Shown: positions 57,307 to 64,000 of the stretch, in pieces
Layout of the letters: each line of letters begins with the position of its first letter
How positions within the stretch are numbered: position 1 is the first letter of the stretch
NCBI GenBank assembly: GCA_947579665.1
Contig: OX388347.1
Span: 39,626,943 to 39,690,942 of the forward strand
Reading direction: 5' to 3'
DNA from: Sympetrum striolatum
Taxonomy: Eukaryota > Arthropoda > Insecta > Odonata > Libellulidae
DNA: 64,000 nucleotides
Translations under genes and position numbers: made by a program
Notes under the pieces: model-generated
Told to the model about the DNA's origin: nothing
What the model saw: only the letters and a program-made list of their open reading frames with translations
Database searches by the model: none

Positions 57307-57350
57307 TGACACTCGTTTACCCGTTTGACGGAGATCATGCCATCGTCAAT
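57307..57350 (-). repeat. GAAAC-motif relic, copy 4
   Basis: The minus strand reads ttgacgatggcatgatctcc, then gtcaaacgggtaaacgagtg. It has the same layout as the other copies, with GACGATGG and TCAAACGGGT instead of the usual boxes. Confidence 0.35.
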
Positions 57351-60189
57351 ACGGATCAGTCTACTAATTATCTTGGGGATCAGTCTAGCTAAACTAAAAT
57401 TTTATGGATTTTGTACTTGATAGTAAAGGTACTTCATGTTTATACTATTATCCTTTCACAGTTAAACAGTACAACTTCATTTTCAGCATATCGAAGTATA
57501 TTAATGAAGTAATACAAATTGAGCAATGATCGAAAATGGCTGAATGATTCGATGTCACTTCCTTTAAAATAAATTTGGTAAATGCCCTGGATTCTTTGAG
57601 GGATAAACCAGTCAACAAGTTCCTTAAAATTCCTTCAATACTAGAATCGTTACTGTAGAATATACTAATTATCTGATGGGTGAATAATCATAAAAATTAC
57701 CGACTTTAGATAATAGTGGACTGATGTTGTCATATTTCAATTTGAAATGAGATGCGCTATATAAGTATCCTACAATTTTTATTAGAGAATTCATCACATA
57801 TTTTGGGATTATAATTCTAGTTTCAATATTCGCGAAGAAATCTAATTTTAAATAATATATTCTTCTAGTTCGAACTGAATATTTAAAGAAAGTGACTTTG
57901 GATAATATTCATAGGATCTTTCGAATCTTTTATCTATCTCTATTATACGTGTTTGGAGATCATGTTAAAAACGAAAACACAGGAAAACGTTATCGACCTT
58001 ATAACTATTTTTGTGGCACATATTACGTAGTCCTTTGCATTACTCAGCTAAAAAGAAGAAAATCTTCAATCATATAGTCACAAAGGCCTCCAATTACACG
58101 ATGGCATATGCCACTTCAAAAACAAAATGTAATTCCACGAAATAATCTTCTTGTTAACAATTCCGTTTGTCCAACTTGTTGTGATTTTGAATTACTTATT
58201 CTATGACGCTTGTTTGCGTTACCCCATTATAATGCGAATAGGAAGAATGATGTACTCAAACGATTCAGAAAAGACCGAAAACTATGTAAACGGAAAAATA
58301 TTATTCCATTGCAGATTATGCAGTTTTTCGAGTGACTGCATAGCCGTGGAAATAAATATAAAATCGAGCGGAGCATCTCTTTTATCTTTGATATCAAACA
58401 GGAAAAATATGCACGATGTCATAAAATTTAACGATGCTCAATCGGACATTCATGAAATTCAAAAATGCTGCTTCGGCTTTTCTGTTGCATAATGCAGGTA
58501 GTCGAATGAGGCGCTTTGAAAATATAATAAAACATGATACTTAATTCAAATCCATAATGCATTTATTTATGGATGATGTAAAGGTTGAGGTCGACAATTT
58601 GTATTTCATTAAATTCCTCGAGCTGTAATTTCATATTATTTATTGAACCACTCAACTAAGGTAGTTTTGAACAAGATTGTAATTGCGAATTAATACGGTG
58701 CAATTTATGATAGCTATTGAATAAAATATGGTAGATAATTTCATTCATTTCATTCGATAATTAATATTTTGGGCGCTTAGATTCAGCATCATGTAATTAA
58801 TGTCCACTTTAATGGGGGAATTAATTTCCAATGGAAAGGTTATTCAAACTTGAATTAGTGCAACGCAAGTGTGGATCTTTTCACGGAAACCAACAATGTT
58901 TTTTAAGAGGAATCAGAAAGTTTGTTTATAAAATCTAATGATTAAGGATAAATTTCAACAGAAAATAAATCTTCAGGCAGAGATAATTTTTTTCCCAGTT
59001 TGACGAGAGGTTACTTTTTGTTTTGTTACTGACACCATATATTGATAAATGGAATATTTTTCGTTTGGTTTTAGGGAAAAATTGAGAAAAATGCATATTT
59101 CACCTAATTTGGTACAGTCTAGTACTCTGCTGTAATGACATGAGAATATTGAGGTACGAGTAATGCTGAATGTTGACAGTGATTAAGGTCTCTCTTTATG
59201 GAATGCTAAGTATTACTCGTAGAGTCATTGTGCTTCACTTACGTTAAAATGTTCCGCTTACAGCACTCTTGTTTGATGAGGAATTAAAGGGTAAATTACT
59301 TCAATCCTCATCTTGCCTGGCAAGCCTCATTCTCCTCTACTAACTTTTAGTAACAAATTTAAATGGGTGGATGAGGTACCAAGTGGACTTCGGGTTGGAT
59401 ACTTTACAGATAGACCATGGGGTTAAAACATTTCTGCAATATTTTTGCAGCATTTATTCTAATTAGTGTTCTCCCAATTAGTCTGCGTTGTTCAGGCAAT
59501 TGGAAAAAGCGCAAATAAAATGTTTGCTCTCACCTATTCTCAGATAATCGTTTCCGTTCGCAGCGACGCGTTACAATCTTTTCGAGACCCGCCAAAGGGT
59601 TGGAGCCCTCACTTTGAAAGGAACTATCGTTTTGGGTCCGCAGGCAAAATCGAGATTTAGATGATATCCGAGGGAAATTAATTTCTTCTGGAGAAAGGGC
59701 TCAACTGTTTTGTTGCGCTGTTTACGGAAGCATCTATCCCTATAGTTAAATGGTTTCCAGGAACATACGAAGCTGAGACCTTTTCTACCAATTGACGTCA
59801 TTGCAACGGAGTTTCGCCATAATTTTAGCCGGCGATACGAGCGTTGCGGTATCCTCGAAAAAGGGAATTGCTTAATACGAAAGTTCTCGGCGTTTAATCA
59901 ATCATTAAAACTGTCATATTGTCATTTCCTAAATTTTACTCAATTGTTTCAATAATTGTACTCAAAATATTGGGACTATACATTCTTCTTGTGTATTCTC
60001 TAATATAACTCTAGATATACATTTTTAATGCACGTATCTCTATGAGACGCCAAGTATTATATTATATCACATGATAGTGTGTACATGGTGCAAATTCTCA
60101 TTTCCTTATTCATTTCCAATTTACATCTTGTAAGCGAGACTTCGATATATGACTCCTGTTAGTATTAGAAGTACTGTTAAAAGTAGTTC
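57351..60189. other. AT-rich non-coding stretch
   Basis: Frames of 61 and 113 codons at 57892-58077 and 58151-58492 have no recognisable domain. 58740-58880 is rich in TAAT sites. I see no repeat family. Confidence 0.45.
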
Positions 60190-60285
60190 CACTGCTTAGG
60201 TTGTTTTGCATATGGGATCGAACCTGGTACCGCTGTTACTAAAGCCGAATGTGCTGCCCACTTGGCAATCCGTAATCCTTCGGAT
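60190..60285 (-). repeat. tRNA-derived SINE head, copy 8
   Basis: The minus strand reads ggattacggattgccaagtg then ggcagcacattcggctttag, then ccaggttcgatcccatatgc. A-box and B-box are both clear. The body after the B-box is short or diverged. Confidence 0.65.
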
Positions 60286-60545
60286 TGCGAATATACGAAA
60301 TACTTCATATTTTCGAGTAGGTATGCCCGAGTGATTTTTCTTAAGTACTTTAGACTGATATGTAAAATTGAATCCACGAATTTATAAACCATATCCTAGT
60401 CGATAATAGCTTCGATAGCTGTTAAAGAATTCCGAAAGGGAGGGAAATCCTGTCAATGCACTGAACGCCATAAGAGATAGAATAAAAAAGTCTTTACTAG
60501 CAAAGAATGTAAAGATTCTCCATCAGAACCTACAATATTTTAGTT

Positions 60546-60600
60546 TTGATGATGGCGCGATTCGAACTGAAACTGGTCAACTTGTTTGTATTTGTATTGT
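60546..60600 (+). repeat. GAAAC-motif relic, copy 5
   Basis: tgatgatggcgcgattcgaa then ctgaaactggtcaacttgtt matches the copy at 26701 in the ctgaaac.ggtcaa block and has the TGATGATGG block as well. Confidence 0.35.
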
Positions 60601-62053
60601 AGAATTTGTATATATTTAGCTAGAAAAGACTATTATATTAAAGGAAATTCCACCATTTCTGACGGAATGTTATTCTTTAGATATAATAAGTAATGTACCA
60701 GACCAAAACTAGAGCAATATTAATAGTCGAGTTTCAATATAAAAGTAATAATTAAAATTATTGTAGACTGGATATATAGAATCACATCAAACTTGGAGGA
60801 AGGTTATATCACCTTCTACCGGCGGAGAAGGAATTTTTCCTTCGAGCTGGTACTTAGACTCCGAATACCTACTATTTTATCTACTGAAGTAGCTACTGGT
60901 GTAGTTTGAACGTACTTATTTTTCTTATATTATTTTTTGAGCTATTGAGAAAACATAGAATATGATATATCGGTTGATTTATGATTCCAATCTACATTAT
61001 AATATTTTTATTTTTTTAAACAATGTATTGATAAAATTGCGCATAAAATTCCCGTTAATCCTTATGGCACCCGTATATGCTGATATGACTCTTTTACCCT
61101 AAAAAATAGCGTATTTTTGTAGGCACTAGGCTGCAGTAAAATGTTCAGCTTTCGCGGCAGTTATGGAGACATCATTGTCAAATACGTCGGGCGACGGCAC
61201 CGTTGGTCTCGCCTTCCTTAGAATCATCCGCTACGCCCGCATTAATAGCTAAAGACAGGTGTCTCCTTCGGTTGGATGAGGGCGGAATATCGGCTCTCCA
61301 CTATTTTAGCGTAATTTAATGCATCTCTATTTGGGAAGGCGCGGAAGATATCAGGGCCTTAACTCATATTTATGCACATGAAATTTCTGTCTATAAATTT
61401 GTAATTTACTCGCTTATACATTATGCATTTCTTTCATATTTCTACGCATACATGAATATTAAAACGTACTCTGTCAACCCGAGGAGACTCAATCCAGAAT
61501 TTTCATCGTTATCCTTGGAAGTGTCGGCTCATGTTGTCAGAACTCAAAAACCGCGTTCGTTCGAGGTCAAAGTTTTCTAAACATCTTTTTCAATCTGACA
61601 AGAACGATTCTTGCTTCCTTTTTTAGTCGAAAACCCTTCAAATACCTTTCGACGTATTCGAATCAGGATTAGATTGGGTGCATTAGAGTTTTTCTGGATT
61701 TTGAGATTGCGGAATTAGGTTTGTAAATCTTAAGCTTTCGTAGTGTAAGTAATGAGAGTTTTATACGAAGTATGGAGAATTGATAATTGACGATCAAAAT
61801 ATAGTGGACGTTATTCAAAACGACTTTAAAGGCGATTCCGTAAAAACGACCTCTGTCGTTGGTCCCTAATATCGACCAATGAGTTTCTTTAAAGGGAAAC
61901 TAATGTTCCGAATGTGAAGGTTGAAATGATTCCATTGATAAGCGTTTCGTTTCAGAGACCAAGTTAGCTGGTCATAAAATGTATCAGATTTTTGAGATTT
62001 CTCTATTGTTATAGCATAGGACTTTAGATTTGTAGTACTTCTAATTTCCTTAC
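60601..62053. other. Non-coding stretch
   Basis: AT-rich, except 61140-61300, which has more CpG. No gene or repeat is recognised. Confidence 0.45.
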
Positions 62054-62150
62054 TTGCTCAATTAACAGTTTATCAACTTCCTCCACAATCGCATGCCGTC
62101 TATAATTACTTTAATTTCTTGGTATTTACTTTTATTTTGAATTTTTCGCT
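62054..62150. repeat. Partial copy of the 54.6-kb repeat
   Basis: ttgctcaattaacagtttat and, about 70 bp later, acttttattttgaatttttc align in order with 54769-54875. Confidence 0.4.
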
Positions 62151-64000
62151 TGCACATTAGTTGAATGATTAATATTTTTCAAGAAAAATCATTAAATCTT
62201 CCATGGTTGGTCATATGAAATGACCACCGCTGCGTTCCCGAGAACCAACATGGAATATACTACGTGCAGCGAAAGCCTTCGAACCAGATCGTTAAATCTT
62301 GTATGAAAAATGGTAGAATTTTCCTGCGGGAAACAACTATTAAAATGTATGTTTAATCGTAAATAAATTATTAAATTATGAAAAGACATTAATGAAGTCG
62401 AAAAGAAAGGAAACAGGCTTAAAACTAGGGATAGTGTTAGTAATGGTTTTATTTTGTAATTGAAAAATTTCTCCGCAGATATAAATAAAGTTTACGAATC
62501 CTTCAGGTTATAAAACAGGTGTTATTTTATCATGGATCCAAAGTCAGTCTTTGTTGTCGAGATAGTATCGAAAATGATTATTGAATGAACCTCAGATGTG
62601 AAGCGATTTAGAATAAACAATTTCAATCATTTGGAACACTGATTGTTCGAAAAACTACGTCGAAACAAAAACCTTCACTTGATTAAATTTAGAAATTAGT
62701 TTGAGTCTTATTTTTATTTCGTGTATTCTCATGAGAAATTTGACAATATGAAGAAAGTAGCAGCTTCAGTGTTTACTTAATTGAAAAATTAGCTCATTTA
62801 AAATTAACGGATACTCTGGATTTGCTTCAGTCGTTTGCTTTCTTTCATTACAACGTGTACTCCACACTGCTACAGTCAGCTGCTGAAATTGCTTACTCAA
62901 TTGAAAGATTTTGCCATTTTTTTTCAATGGAACTTGCTTCGGTGCCTAAATGGTCCAGTTCTACCTCGTGAGTCTTGGTTACCTATACTCAGGGATAAAA
63001 TCGATACAGCGGTAGTTTTTTATCGGAATAAATTCTATTTGTTCTCCATAGCAACAAAACCGCAAATAAGGAAAACTGCCTGCGACCGGTGAAATTGGGA
63101 AGACTTTGAAAATTTGGTTGTCTTTCCGGGAATAAGGAAAATTTTGCTCCAAAGGTTAAAGTCCTTACCTATCTCTTATAGGTATTCGAATTACAAAATC
63201 TGCCGAAAGGGAGCATAACTTTTCCCTTTACTAATGGTGCTCAGTTCAAATAACACGCATCTATTCTGATTCAATCCGTGTTTTGGGAAGTAAAATTATA
63301 CTCAGAAACTATATATTTATATCTGTGAGGCGAAGGAGAATTCTGCTCCTACCCTCATAGCTTTCTACGTATATAATGAGGCTGGATAGCAATTTATCAG
63401 TGAAATTGTAGAAATTTCATTGCCTCTATGAATTTAAGATATGAAAACATGATAAATTGTTGTGCAGCTCATATCTCCTTTGCGTGAGAGAGGCAGCAAA
63501 GGTGAGCTTTAGAAAATAAAAAAAGTATTTACAGTTTGCTAAACATGCAATTTCCCATTGTCAATGAGGTGTGTTTAACGAAAGAAGAATCGCCCGTTAA
63601 ACCATCTCGCGGACTTCGTTGACTGTAGAAAATTGCATGCTTTACAATATAACATCCTTACGTTGAGTACGCCATATGTCATACATTAATCTTACAACTT
63701 TTGAATTGAACCGCGTATCTAACTTCTGGTTTTAGTATATATCTATGGCATATGCATAGCAATATGTGAATTTGATGATTTTAAGAATAAAAGTTCAATA
63801 TGCGGCGATGAAATTTTTAAATGATTTCTACTAATGATCAATAATAGTCGAGAGGTGACAAACAGTAGGTGCAAAGAAAGATGGAGAGTCAAAGGAAAAA
63901 ATCACGAGATATTATCGATTATTTCTGTTTTTGTAACATCCAGATAATAAATATACGTTTCTTAGGGTTTAACTGAAGAGTTATTATACATTTACTTTAT
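62151..64000. other. AT-rich non-coding stretch to window end
   Basis: An 85-codon frame at 62835-63092 has no recognisable motif. No repeats or RNA genes are seen. Confidence 0.45.

Noticed and set aside
1..64000. CRISPR array, bacterial operon or prophage
   Set aside because: No regularly spaced repeats, no ribosome-binding-site-led gene clusters and no long coding frames. The repeat types are eukaryotic.

Overview
This window reads as a gene-poor, AT-rich stretch of an animal nuclear genome, most likely an arthropod and probably an insect. The organism is inferred from repeat style: tRNA-derived SINEs with intact pol III boxes, small hAT and Tc1/mariner-type non-autonomous elements, non-LTR retroelement tails ending in (TTA)n, a retroelement 3' end resembling a GATGTA-tailed class I recall from arthropods, and a Helitron-like terminus. 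No complete protein-coding gene, rRNA, intact tRNA or CRISPR array could be recognised. Open frames are short and mostly explained by low complexity or by repeats. The window is best read as intergenic or large-intron DNA.

Layout. 1-12 kb: a 130-bp-offset local duplication, four SINE copies (one + and three -), and strong palindromes at 3850-3900, 7763-7907, 8554-8664 and 10401-10426. 12-17 kb: a hAT-type element with near-perfect 8-bp target duplication (12170-12455), two tandem ~317-bp units ending near a (CA)n tract and a terminal hairpin, a decayed retrotransposon 3' fragment with a recognisable reverse-transcriptase C-terminal tail and a foreign MITE half inside it, and a Helitron-like start at 16441. 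19-26 kb: a Tc1-like palindromic element, adjacent tRNA-like modules in opposite orientation, and the only CpG-rich zone, including a GC island bracketed by ~170-bp direct repeats 790 bp apart. 26-40 kb: copies of a retroelement tail family with a conserved hairpin, AT-only low complexity, a second Tc1/mariner-type element and several hairpins. 40-52 kb: a long fold-back structure, one SINE, a tandem duplication, a hairpin carrying a pol III B-box in its loop, and a complete MITE with 54-bp inverted repeats. 52-64 kb: mainly unique AT-rich sequence with a few ancient repeats and two GAAAC-motif relics.

No set of genes works together here. The main biology visible is the layering and decay of mobile elements, several of which depend on RNA structure (pol III promoters, 3' stem-loops, possible hammerhead relics). 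All identity figures were counted by eye and no database was consulted.
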